A DNA stretch of 11,601 bases from assembly GCA_910579435.1 (NCBI GenBank), contig CAJTVF010000067.1, forward strand, positions 1 through 11,601, written 5' to 3'. The notes under the pieces were generated by a model, which was not told the origin of the DNA, did no database searches, and worked only from the letters and a program-made list of their open reading frames with translations. The stretch is from an uncultured Oscillibacter sp. Lineage in GTDB: Bacteria; Bacillota; Clostridia; Oscillospirales; Oscillospiraceae. How positions within the stretch are numbered: position 1 is the stretch's first letter; every line of letters begins with the position of its first letter. A program made the translations under genes and the position numbers. Shown here piece after piece: positions 5,391 through 11,601 of the stretch.

Positions 5391-6392
5391 ATGGAAAACA
5401 AGAAAAAGCGGATCTTCAGCGGCATCCAGCCCAGCGGCGAGCTGACCCTGGGCTCTTATATGGGCGCCATCAAAAACTGGGTGGCCCTGCAGGAGGAGTA
5501 CGACTGCGTATACTGCATCGTGGATATGCACGCCATCACCGTCCGGCAGGTCCCGGGGGACCTGCGCCGCAGGGCCCTGGAGCAGCTGGCCCAATACCTT
5601 GCCTGCGGATTGGACCCCCGGAAGAGCATCCTGTTCATCCAGAGCCACGTCCCCCAGCACGCGGAGCTCAGCTGGGTGCTGAGCTGCTATACCCAGTTCG
5701 GCGAGCTCAGCCGCATGACCCAGTTCAAGCAGAAGTCCCAGCAGCACGCCGACAACATCACCTCCGGCCTCTTCACCTACCCGGTGCTCATGGCGGCGGA
5801 CATCCTGCTCTATCAGACGGACCTGGTGCCCGTGGGAGAGGACCAGCGCCAGCACGTGGAGCTGTGCCGGGACATCGCCCAGCGCTTCAACGGCGTTTAC
5901 AGCGACACCTTCGTCCTGCCGGAGGCGTTTATCCAGCGGGTGGACCAGGGAGCCAGGGTCATGAGCCTGGGCAACCCCCTGAACAAAATGAGCAAATCCG
6001 ACCCCGACGGCTGCGTGAACCTGATGGACCCGCCGGAGGTCATCCAGCGGAAGTTCAAGCGGGCCGTCACCGACAGCGAGACCTGCGTCCGCTATGACAA
6101 GGAAAACAAGCCCGGCGTCTCCAACCTGCTGACCATCTACTGCGCCGCCACCGGCAAGACCCTGGAGGAGGCGGAGGCCGCGTTCCAGGGCCAGGGCTAC
6201 GGCGTGTTCAAGCCCGCCGTGGGAGACGCGGTCATCGAGCTGTTCCGCCCCATCCGGGAGAAGGCCCAGCGCCTGATGGCAGACAAGGCCTACCTAGAGG
6301 GCATCTACCGGGAGGGCGCGGAGCGGGCCTCCCACCTCGCCGGGCGCACCCTGGCCAAGGTTTACAAAAAAGTGGGCTTCCTGCCCCGATAA
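5391..6392 (+). CDS. trpS: Tryptophanyl-tRNA synthetase
   Basis: This enzyme charges tRNA-Trp with tryptophan using ATP in the cytoplasm. The 333 residues are the usual bacterial length. The class I signature opens as GIQPSGELTLGSYMGA (residues 11-26; TLGS replaces the HIGH-like HLGN/TIGN). VPVGEDQRQHVEL, a hallmark of TrpRS, starts near residue 147. The KMSKS loop is intact at 199-203 in LNKMSKSDPDG. The ATG at 5391 follows GAGGT with a five-base spacer. The TGG-specific T-box leader upstream independently confirms the amino acid. The tagO-like gene begins 12 bases after its stop, so this gene heads a four-gene operon. Synthetase and wall genes under one T-box is an unusual arrangement. Confidence 0.97.
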   Translation: MENKKKRIFSGIQPSGELTLGSYMGAIKNWVALQEEYDCVYCIVDMHAITVRQVPGDLRRRALEQLAQYLACGLDPRKSILFIQSHVPQHAELSWVLSCYTQFGELSRMTQFKQKSQQHADNITSGLFTYPVLMAADILLYQTDLVPVGEDQRQHVELCRDIAQRFNGVYSDTFVLPEAFIQRVDQGARVMSLGNPLNKMSKSDPDGCVNLMDPPEVIQRKFKRAVTDSETCVRYDKENKPGVSNLLTIYCAATGKTLEEAEAAFQGQGYGVFKPAVGDAVIELFRPIREKAQRLMADKAYLEGIYREGAERASHLAGRTLAKVYKKVGFLPR

Positions 6393-6404
6393 GGAGAACG
6401 CGAC

Positions 6405-7556
6405 ATGCTCTTAGATAACCGGCTGATCGGCTACGCGGCCCTCGCCCTGCTGGCGGCGCTGGTCATCAGCTTCCTCATGACCCCCGTGGTAAAGACCTTC
6501 GCCTTTAAGGTGGGGGCGGTGGACGTGCCCAAGGACGCCCGCCGGATGCACAAGGTGCCCATCCCCCGCCTGGGGGGCCTGGCCATCTTCATCGGCTTCA
6601 TGGTCAGCGTCCTGATCCTGGGCAACGTCCGGGGAAACGGCCAGATGCAGAGCATCCTCCTGGGCTCCGTCATCATTGTGGTGCTGGGCGTGGTGGACGA
6701 CATCATGGCCCTGCCCGCCATGCTGAAGTTCGTGGTCCAGATTGCCGCCGCCCTGATTCCCGCCCTGAACGGCGTGGTTATCCAGGCGTTTTCCAATCCC
6801 AACATCTTCTCCGACAGCCTCTACTGGGTGCTGGGCCCCCTCTCCGTGCCCTTCACGGTGCTGTGGATCGTAGCGATCACCAACGCCGTGAACCTCATCG
6901 ACGGGTTGGACGGCCTGGCCAACGGCGTCTCCGCCATCTCGGCCACCACCATGCTGGTCATCGCATTGCTTGCCTCCGAGGCGGAGGTGGCCGTGGTCAT
7001 GGCGGCGCTGGTGGGGGCCTGCATGGGCTTCATGCCCTATAACCTCAACCCCGCCAAGATGTTTATGGGGGACACCGGGGCCACCTTCCTGGGCTATATC
7101 CTGGCCACCATGTCTATCCAGGGGCTGTTCAAGTTCTACGCGGTGATTTCCTTCGCCGTGCCCTTCCTGATTCTGGGACTGCCCATCTTCGACACCACCT
7201 TCGCCTTTATCCGCCGCATCGCCCACGGGCAGAGCCCCATGCACGCCGACCGGGGGCATATCCACCACCGGCTCATCGACATGGGCCTGAACCAGAAGCA
7301 GGCCGTGGCGACGCTGTACGTCATCTCCGCCATGCTGGGCCTCTCCGCCGTGGTGCTGACTACCGGAGGGGAGCAGAAGGCCATGCTGTTCTTCCTGACC
7401 TTGTGCATCGCGGCGGCGGTAGCCGCCCGGGTGGTGTTCCCCAAGGAGATCCGGGAGGAGCTCCACGAGGAAATGGAAGAGCTGCGGGAGCTGGGCCACC
7501 ATGGCGGGCACACCGAGAACAAGGACGCCCCCGGCCAGGGGGACAAGGAGGGCTGA
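6405..7556 (+). CDS. tagO: Polyprenyl-phosphate GlcNAc-1-phosphate transferase (TagO/WecA family)
   Basis: This integral membrane enzyme moves GlcNAc-1-phosphate (or a related sugar phosphate) from a UDP-sugar to undecaprenyl phosphate, the first step of wall teichoic acid or secondary wall polymer synthesis. The 383 residues contain about ten hydrophobic segments. Family motifs appear in order: RMHKVPIPRLGG (48-58), VDD (97-99), NLIDGLDGLANG (163-174), GDTGA (222-226), and the HIHH motif of the WecA/TagO branch (285-288, in ADRGHIHHRL), which separates it from MraY. The tail (about 345-383) is charged and ends in a His/Gly/Asp-rich stretch; it looks disordered and cytoplasmic. An AAGGAG-type site precedes the ATG. 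The neighbour mnaA fits the TagO-TagA pathway. The sugar is inferred from family. Confidence 0.92.
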   Translation: MLLDNRLIGYAALALLAALVISFLMTPVVKTFAFKVGAVDVPKDARRMHKVPIPRLGGLAIFIGFMVSVLILGNVRGNGQMQSILLGSVIIVVLGVVDDIMALPAMLKFVVQIAAALIPALNGVVIQAFSNPNIFSDSLYWVLGPLSVPFTVLWIVAITNAVNLIDGLDGLANGVSAISATTMLVIALLASEAEVAVVMAALVGACMGFMPYNLNPAKMFMGDTGATFLGYILATMSIQGLFKFYAVISFAVPFLILGLPIFDTTFAFIRRIAHGQSPMHADRGHIHHRLIDMGLNQKQAVATLYVISAMLGLSAVVLTTGGEQKAMLFFLTLCIAAAVAARVVFPKEIREELHEEMEELRELGHHGGHTENKDAPGQGDKEG

Positions 7557-8708
7557 ATGAAACGCGTGCGGATTTTAAGCGTCTTCGGCACCCGGCCGGA
7601 GGCCATCAAAATGTGCCCCCTGGTGAAGGAGCTGGCCTCCCGGCCCGGGCTTGAGAGCCTCTGCTGCGTCACCGCCCAGCACCGGCAGATGCTGGACAGC
7701 GTGCTGGAGGTCTTCGGCGTCACGCCGGACCGGGACCTGGATATCATGACCCCCCGGCAGACCCTCTCCGGCATCACCAGCAAGTGCCTTTTAGGCATGG
7801 ACGAGGCCGTCGGCCAGCTGAAGCCGGACATGATCCTGGTCCACGGGGATACCTCCACCACCTTCGCCGGGGCCCTCTCCGCCTACTATCATCAGGTGGC
7901 CGTGGGCCATGTGGAGGCGGGGCTGCGGACCTATGACAAATACGCCCCCTTTCCCGAGGAAATGAACCGGGTGCTTACCTCCTCCATCGCGGACCTGCAC
8001 TTCTGCCCCACCGCCGGGAACCGGGAGAACCTCCTCCGGGAGGGCCGGGACCCCGAGGGCATCTTCATCACGGGAAACACCGTCATCGACGCGCTGAAAA
8101 CCACTGTGCGGAAGGGCTACCGCTTCGCTACCGACGAGCTGAACCGCCTGCCCTACGGGGAGAAGAAGGTGCTTCTGGTCACCTGCCACCGGCGGGAGAA
8201 TTACGGCGAGCCTATGAAGAACATTTGTCTGGCCCTCCGTCAGATCGCCGAGGAGAACCGGGACGTGGAGCTGGTTTATCCTGTCCACCTCAGCCCGGTG
8301 GTCCGGGAGGCGGTGGACCGGTACCTCCGGGGCGCACCCCGGGTCCACCTCATTGACCCCCTCCCCGCCGACGAAATGCACAACCTGATGGACCGCTGCT
8401 ATCTGGTGCTGACGGACTCCGGGGGCCTCCAGGAGGAGGCCCCCGCCCTGGGCAAGCCTGTGCTGGTCCTCCGCCGGGAGACGGAGCGGCCCGAGGCCGT
8501 GGCCGCCGGGACGGTGAAGCTGGCCGGGGTGGTGCAGGACGACATCGTCACCATGGCCACCCGGCTGATTCAGAACAGGCGGGCCTATGACGAAATGGCC
8601 CGCGCCGTGAATCCCTACGGCGACGGGAACGCCTGCCGCCGCATTGCCGACGCCATCGAGTGGCGCTTCGGCCTCCGGGAAGAGCGGCCCGCCGGATACG
8701 GGGCGTAA
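7557..8708 (+). CDS. mnaA: UDP-N-acetylglucosamine 2-epimerase (non-hydrolysing)
   Basis: The enzyme interconverts UDP-GlcNAc and UDP-ManNAc in the cytoplasm. UDP-ManNAc is the second sugar donor of teichoic acid linkage units and of several wall polymers and capsules. The 383 residues match the WecB/MnaA family length. Signatures are FGTRPEAIKM (10-19), HGDTST (96-101), GHVEAGLRT (117-125), HRREN (211-215) and TDSGGLQEE (286-294) followed by the RRETERPE loop. The start ATG touches the TGA of the tagO-like gene (TGAATG) and uses AAGGAGGG inside that gene's end, so translational coupling is likely. A sugar transferase that would use its product (TagA type) is not in this window. Confidence 0.95.
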   Translation: MKRVRILSVFGTRPEAIKMCPLVKELASRPGLESLCCVTAQHRQMLDSVLEVFGVTPDRDLDIMTPRQTLSGITSKCLLGMDEAVGQLKPDMILVHGDTSTTFAGALSAYYHQVAVGHVEAGLRTYDKYAPFPEEMNRVLTSSIADLHFCPTAGNRENLLREGRDPEGIFITGNTVIDALKTTVRKGYRFATDELNRLPYGEKKVLLVTCHRRENYGEPMKNICLALRQIAEENRDVELVYPVHLSPVVREAVDRYLRGAPRVHLIDPLPADEMHNLMDRCYLVLTDSGGLQEEAPALGKPVLVLRRETERPEAVAAGTVKLAGVVQDDIVTMATRLIQNRRAYDEMARAVNPYGDGNACRRIADAIEWRFGLREERPAGYGA

Positions 8709-8714
8709 GGGGCC

Positions 8715-9497
8715 ATGGATAAGCGGAAGCTGAATGGAATCACCTGGGCGGTGCTGGCTGCGGCCATTATCCTGGTGGCGCTGATGCTGGGGAGCAGCCT
8801 GAACCGCACCGCCCACATTACCCTCCCCTCCTCCGATCCCCCCAAGGACCCCGCCGCCGGAGACAGCGGCGCTGGCGCCGCGCTGACGGTGGTGGAGATT
8901 ACGCCGGAGACGGTCCAGGCAGCGATATCCAGCCTGTCCCGGCCGGAGAGCTACGGGCGGAGCATGACCGTCGAATACCTCTGGGACGGCGGCAGCGGGA
9001 CGCACGAGCTTTACACCATCGTCCGGGGGCCCTGGACCCGGGTGGACCGGGGACTGCCGGACGGAAACACCCGCATCAGCCTCACCAACGGAGAAGAAAC
9101 CTATATCTGGTTCGGCTACGGCCAGGACGCGGAGGTCACGGCCCTGCCGGCGGGAGCATTTTCCGCCGACGTAGAGCAGTCCATTCCCACCTATGAGGAC
9201 ATCCTGGACCTGCCGGCAGAGGACATCCTCCTGGCGGACTACCGGCCCCTGGAGGCGCTGACCTGCATCTACGTGGAGACGGCGGCGGACGAGGCGGGTT
9301 ACTCCACACGGTACTGGGTCAGCGTGGAGAACGGGCTGCTGGTCCAGGCGGAGCGGCTGCTGGGGGAGACCGCGGTCTACCGGATGACTTCCCTCTATGT
9401 GGACCAGACGGAATACGACGCCTCCCGGTTCACCCTGCCCGACGGCACGGTGCTGCTGGAGGAGGACGGGGCGGAACCGATGGAGCCCATGAATTGA
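8715..9497 (+). CDS. Membrane-anchored protein of unknown function, possibly LolA-like fold
   Basis: This 260-residue protein is not assigned to a family. MDKRKLNG is followed by a single hydrophobic helix (about 9-26), then a Pro/Gly/Ala linker (35-55) and an extracytoplasmic domain of about 200 residues. The domain alternates short strands with Asp/Glu/Thr-rich turns, for example SMTVEYLW, ETYIWFGY, CIYVETAAD and RYWVSVENGLLVQAERL. That pattern, and the Y-x-S-R-F-x-L-P-D-G ending, resemble the LolA/LppX-like sheet that binds lipids; this is inference only. No lipobox cysteine is present. It starts six bases after mnaA, has a poor ribosome site (AAGGGG very close to ATG), and ends at a strong terminator. 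Its place in the operon suggests a job at the membrane face in wall-polymer assembly. Confidence 0.75.
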   Translation: MDKRKLNGITWAVLAAAIILVALMLGSSLNRTAHITLPSSDPPKDPAAGDSGAGAALTVVEITPETVQAAISSLSRPESYGRSMTVEYLWDGGSGTHELYTIVRGPWTRVDRGLPDGNTRISLTNGEETYIWFGYGQDAEVTALPAGAFSADVEQSIPTYEDILDLPAEDILLADYRPLEALTCIYVETAADEAGYSTRYWVSVENGLLVQAERLLGETAVYRMTSLYVDQTEYDASRFTLPDGTVLLEEDGAEPMEPMN

Positions 9498-9503
9498 GAC
9501 GCG

Positions 9504-9532
9504 AAAAAGGACGGGGATCCCCGTCCTTTTTT
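9504..9532. terminator. Bidirectional terminator between convergent operons
   Basis: GGACGGGG (9509-9516) and CCCCGTCC (9519-9526) form the stem, flanked by five A on the left and six T on the right. It therefore ends the trpS operon on the plus strand and the three-gene operon on the minus strand, whose last stop codon is only a few bases away. Confidence 0.93.
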
Positions 9533-9535
9533 CGC

Positions 9536-10075
9536 CTACAGAATCAGCAGCAGCCCCAGGGCCACCAGCAGCTCCTCATCCGCGTTCTCCCGGAAGAGGA
9601 AGAATAGCAGCCCCAGCAGCAGCAGATCCCCGGTGTCCACATGGTCCAGATGGAGCTGGTCCAGGAAATGCTGGAGGAATCCGGTGAGGCCGTCCGCGGG
9701 CCGTCCGCCATGGGGCGGGCGGCCTCCCGGCCCGTTTGGGGGCGGGCCTCCGGGCGGAGGCCCCCCGGGCGGGGAGCCCCCCGGCGGGGGGCCGTGGGGA
9801 GGGCGCCCGGCCCCCCCGCCGTTTGGCGGCGGCCCTCCGGGCGGCGCTCCTCTGGGGGGCGGTCCCCCGGGAGGCGGACCTCCGGGGGGAGCCCCTCCGG
9901 GCGGCGGTCCTCCGGGAGGCGGTCCCCCAGGAGGCGGGCCCTCGGGGCGGGAGCCGCCGGAGGGCGGGCCGCTGGGTGGACGCCCCCCGGCGGAAGAACC
10001 GCCGGAAGGCGGAGGGCCTTCCTCCGGAATGCGGGTGTAAGAGCCGTTGTCATTGCGGATATAGCGGTTATACAT
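9536..10075 (-). CDS. Small protein with Pro/Gly-repeat linker and hydrophobic C-terminus
   Basis: The protein has 179 residues and three parts. The N-terminus is a short conserved-looking head, MYNRYIRNDNGSYTRIP. Residues 20-128 are a Pro/Gly linker of PPPGG, PPPNG and APPGG units. Residues 129-179 hold an amphipathic helix (LTGFLQHFLDQL), the motif DTGDLLLLGLLFFLF, an acidic turn ENADEE and a last hydrophobic segment. Clostridial proteins with an MYNRYI start, a Pro-rich middle and a C-terminal DTGDLL hydrophobic pair are familiar to me, but no function is established. This frame was chosen over the GC-rich alternatives because both ends look like real protein, the gene starts three bases after its upstream neighbour, and GGAGG (in that gene) is eight bases before the ATG. 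It is probably a membrane or spore-surface component. Confidence 0.75.
   Translation of the reverse strand: MYNRYIRNDNGSYTRIPEEGPPPSGGSSAGGRPPSGPPSGGSRPEGPPPGGPPPGGPPPGGAPPGGPPPGGPPPRGAPPGGPPPNGGGAGRPPHGPPPGGSPPGGPPPGGPPPNGPGGRPPHGGRPADGLTGFLQHFLDQLHLDHVDTGDLLLLGLLFFLFRENADEELLVALGLLLIL
9692..10018 (-). repeat. Pro/Gly-coding tandem repeat, about 15-base period
   Basis: Degenerate 15-base units (PPPGG codons) fill the middle of the 179-residue gene. The plus strand carries many runs of three to six G and the mRNA is C-rich. Such tracts can change length by slippage and can form G-quadruplexes on the template strand. Confidence 0.8.
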
Positions 10076-10078
10076 GCC

Positions 10079-10504
10079 TCAGCCCTCCCATCCCGAGAGG
10101 AATTTCTTCCCCAGGTGGAACAGCCGCGCCAGCTGGAGGGCCCGCTCCACCTTCTCCTGCCGGTCGCTTCGCAGATAGGGCCGCAGGGCGTAAAGCAGGT
10201 TCCGGGCGTTGGAGTCCCGCTGGCCTCCCAGCTCCTGGATCAGGGGCAGCAGACGGGACAGCAGCCCCGGGTCCAGCCCGCCGCCTCCCAGCAGGGAGGA
10301 CAGCAGGTCGCCTCCTCCGGAAGGCGGCGTCTGCTGGGGCGGCGGAGGCCCCCAGGCGGGGGCTTGCTGCGGATCCGGCTGGCCCGGGGGCGGCGGGGCG
10401 GCGGACTGCCCGTCTCCGCCCAGGGACTGGGCCAGCTGCATGATCTGGCTCATGGCGTCCGGGTTGGACAGTATGCTGTTCAGCTTCTCGTCAAATTCCG
10501 CCAT
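10079..10504 (-). CDS. Small helical protein of unknown function, middle gene of operon
   Basis: The 141-residue protein has a helical N-terminal segment (MAEFDEKLNSILSNPDAMSQ and on to about 29), a Pro/Gln/Gly linker (35-65), and a C-terminal helical domain (67-137) with LLSRLLPLIQEL, RNLLYALRPYLR and a basic-amphipathic end RALQLARLFHLGKKFL. The pairing of NPxAM helix, Pro-rich linker and ALRPYLR domain is a recurrent clostridial type without a known function. The ATG at 10504 is chosen over the TTG at 10513 because AAGGAGG is ten bases from the ATG and only one base from the TTG. The N-terminal helix resembles the upstream gene's (SILSNPDAMSQIMQ against QIMQSPEGAELV), suggesting the two share a small helical module. 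No cysteine or catalytic motif is present. Confidence 0.85.
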   Translation of the reverse strand: MAEFDEKLNSILSNPDAMSQIMQLAQSLGGDGQSAAPPPPGQPDPQQAPAWGPPPPQQTPPSGGGDLLSSLLGGGGLDPGLLSRLLPLIQELGGQRDSNARNLLYALRPYLRSDRQEKVERALQLARLFHLGKKFLSGWEG

Positions 10505-10531
10505 ACGGGCCAACCCTCCTTGCCGCTCGGT

Positions 10532-10789
10532 TTACTTCTGAACGGCCTTATTGATCCGTTCCACCAGTTCCGCCCCTTCGGGGCTCTGCATAATCTGGCT
10601 CACCATCCGGGTCATGGCCCCGGCGTCGCCCTTGGCGGCGGACTGGACCGCCTTGCGCAGGCTGGCGCCGCCGTCGTCCTGGGTCAGCATCCGCATCAGC
10701 GTCTGGCCGTCCTGGGACTGCATCAGCGATTTCAGCATCGCCGGGTTCTTGCGGAGCTGTTCGGCCATCTGGGCCGATTTCTCATCCAT
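10532..10789 (-). CDS. Small helical protein of unknown function, first gene of operon
   Basis: The protein has 85 residues, soluble and almost all helical, with no cysteine and little aromatic content. It shows two similar halves: KNPAMLKSLMQSQDGQTLMR early and MVSQIMQSPEGAELVERI late. Each is a helix, a short polar turn with Gly, and a second helix, which may be an internal duplication. The true start is the ATG at 10789, with AAAGGAGG seven bases upstream; the open frame continues upstream into nth only by chance. The next gene starts 27 bases after its stop. A candidate SigE-type promoter lies just upstream. I do not recognise a named family. A scaffold or assembly role with the two Pro-rich neighbours is inference. 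Confidence 0.85.
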   Translation of the reverse strand: MDEKSAQMAEQLRKNPAMLKSLMQSQDGQTLMRMLTQDDGGASLRKAVQSAAKGDAGAMTRMVSQIMQSPEGAELVERINKAVQK

Positions 10790-10818
10790 ATCGCTTCCTC
10801 CTTTGCGGTCTTCAAGGC

Positions 10819-10847
10819 AGTATATGAGGCGGGAGGCAAAAAAGTGC
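10819..10847 (-). promoter_or_regulatory. Candidate SigE-type promoter of the three-gene operon
   Basis: On the minus strand GCACTTT (10841-10847), exactly 14 bases, then CATATACT (10819-10826). The Bacillus SigE consensus is KMATATT, 14 bases, CATACAnT, which fits at 5 of 7 and 6 of 7 informative positions. The -35 lies inside the 3' arm and T-run of the nth terminator. A SigA-like match is not evident in the 48-base gap. Confidence 0.4.
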
Positions 10848-10872
10848 CTGTGCTTTCCGCACAGGCACTTTT
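10838..10872 (-). terminator. Rho-independent terminator of nth
   Basis: AAAAGTGCCTGTGC (10840-10853) and GCACAGGCACTTTT (10859-10872) form a perfect 14-bp stem with a five-base loop. On the minus strand a run of six T (10838-10843) follows. It begins directly after the nth stop codon and separates nth from the three-gene operon. Confidence 0.95.
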
Positions 10873-10877
10873 CGTTT

Positions 10878-11516
10878 CTATTTCGCGGCCTTCGCCGCGT
10901 CGCAGTCCTTCGCCAGGGGGCAGCCCTCGCACTTGGGGCTCCGGGCGGTGCAGGTATCCCGGCCGAAGAGGACCATCCGGTGGCAGAAGTTGTTGGATTC
11001 CTTGGGGGGCAGGGCCTCCCGCAGCTGCTTTTCCACCTGGAGAGGGTCCTTGGACCCGTCGGTAATCCCCAGGCGGCCCGTGATGCGGATGCAGTGGGTA
11101 TCGCAGACATAGGCGGGCTGGCCGTAGATATCCCCCAGAATCAAGTTGGCGGTTTTCCGGCCCACGCCGGGGAGGCTGGTCAGCTCCTCCATGGTGCCGG
11201 GGACCTTTCCGCCGAAGTCCGCCAGCAGCCGCTGGGCGCAGAGGACCAGATCCTTGGCCTTGCCGTTGTAAAAGCCGCAGGAGTGTATGTACTCCCCCAC
11301 CTCCCTGGGGTCCGCCTCCGCGAAGCTCTCCAGGGTGGGAAAGCGGGCGTAGAGGGCGGGGGTCACCTGGTTCACCCGCGCGTCGGTGCATTGGGCGGAG
11401 AGCCGCACGGCGAAGAGGAGCTCGTAGTCCTTCTCATACCGCAGGGAACAAAGCCCATCGGGATAGATGCCCTTCAGGGTCTCGATGATGCGCTTCACGG
11501 CGGCTTTGGATTTCAT
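10878..11516 (-). CDS. nth: Endonuclease III (DNA glycosylase/AP lyase)
   Basis: Nth removes oxidised pyrimidines from DNA and nicks the abasic site, in base excision repair. The 212 residues are family length. The helix-hairpin-helix LPGVGRKTA carries the catalytic Lys (K121); the essential Asp is D139 in CDTHCIRITGRLG (usually VDTHV). The 4Fe-4S loop is intact: C189-x6-C196-x2-C199-x5-C205. The start is placed at ATG 11516, with GGGAGG seven to eight bases upstream; the in-frame GTG at 11540 has no comparable site. Its promoter was not identified in the short stretch before the right-hand repeat (11550-11601). It is monocistronic, ending at its own terminator. Confidence 0.96.
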   Translation of the reverse strand: MKSKAAVKRIIETLKGIYPDGLCSLRYEKDYELLFAVRLSAQCTDARVNQVTPALYARFPTLESFAEADPREVGEYIHSCGFYNGKAKDLVLCAQRLLADFGGKVPGTMEELTSLPGVGRKTANLILGDIYGQPAYVCDTHCIRITGRLGITDGSKDPLQVEKQLREALPPKESNNFCHRMVLFGRDTCTARSPKCEGCPLAKDCDAAKAAK

Positions 11517-11549
11517 GGCGTTCCCTCCCGCATAATTCACAAGGTTATT

Positions 11550-11601
11550 TTTAAGGAAGCACTGATTAAATCAACGTGTGCAGATTTGCGCCAGAAATTT
11601 C
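11550..11601 (-). repeat. Right copy of the window-flanking inverted repeat
   Basis: This is the inverted partner of 3-54, 42 of 52 positions identical. The inner end TTTAAGGAAGCACTGATT is best conserved. The element should continue to the right of the window. It sits about 30 bases upstream of the nth start, so the nth promoter may lie within or beyond it. Confidence 0.7.

Noticed and set aside
6411..7511. Minus-strand His/Gln/Gly-rich open frame opposite the tagO-like gene
   Set aside because: Shadow of a membrane protein gene with clear TagO/WecA motifs.
9641..11065. Long plus-strand open frame (474 codons) across the three small genes
   Set aside because: Arg/Gly/Pro-rich translation without domain features. 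It runs against three genes that have their own ribosome sites and a terminator.
3..11601. Window as a composite transposon or integrated element
   Set aside because: No transposase, integrase or cargo-like genes are present. The contents are typical chromosomal genes, so only the repeats are reported.

Overview
The window is GC-rich, densely coding DNA. It most resembles a high-GC, anaerobic, Gram-positive Clostridia genome of the gut Oscillospiraceae type. The signs are a Rex redox repressor, a T-box riboswitch, an SLH-domain surface protein, a TagO/MnaA wall-polymer pair, strong AGGAGG ribosome binding sites and several small clostridial-looking proteins with apparent sporulation-type promoters. 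No rRNA, tRNA, CRISPR array or transposase gene is seen.

Layout. (1) 55-2480, plus strand: a strong promoter, ilvD (dihydroxy-acid dehydratase) and a PAP2-family lipid phosphatase, closed by a strong terminator. (2) 2597-4825, minus strand: rex, then a secreted SLH-repeat protein that ends in a terminator. Beyond that lies a separate 72-residue protein that is about 30% cysteine, with its own SigK-like promoter. (3) 4865-9532, plus strand, divergent from rex: a promoter and a complete tryptophan T-box leader, a second T-box-independent promoter, then trpS, tagO/wecA-like, mnaA/wecB-like and an unknown membrane-anchored protein, ending in a bidirectional terminator. (4) 9536-10847, minus strand: a compact operon of three small unknown genes (85, 141 and 179 residues), the last with a long Pro/Gly repeat. 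A SigE-like promoter precedes it and partly lies inside the terminator of the gene upstream. (5) 10878-11516, minus strand: nth (endonuclease III).

The first and last ~52 bases are inverted copies of one repeat (42 of 52 positions identical). A third, shorter copy supplies the stop codon of the SLH gene. The window therefore lies between two facing repeat ends, although its content is ordinary chromosomal genes.

How the genes fit together. The trpS operon ties tryptophan charging (T-box) to the first lipid-linked step of wall polymer synthesis (TagO) and to UDP-ManNAc supply (MnaA). The PAP2 phosphatase could recycle lipid carrier in the same pathway. Rex probably autoregulates: operator-like dyads overlap its promoter. 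The best candidates for poorly described biology are the three-gene operon at 9536-10789 and the cysteine-rich mini-protein. Both carry features that suggest, but do not prove, a role in the sporulating mother cell.
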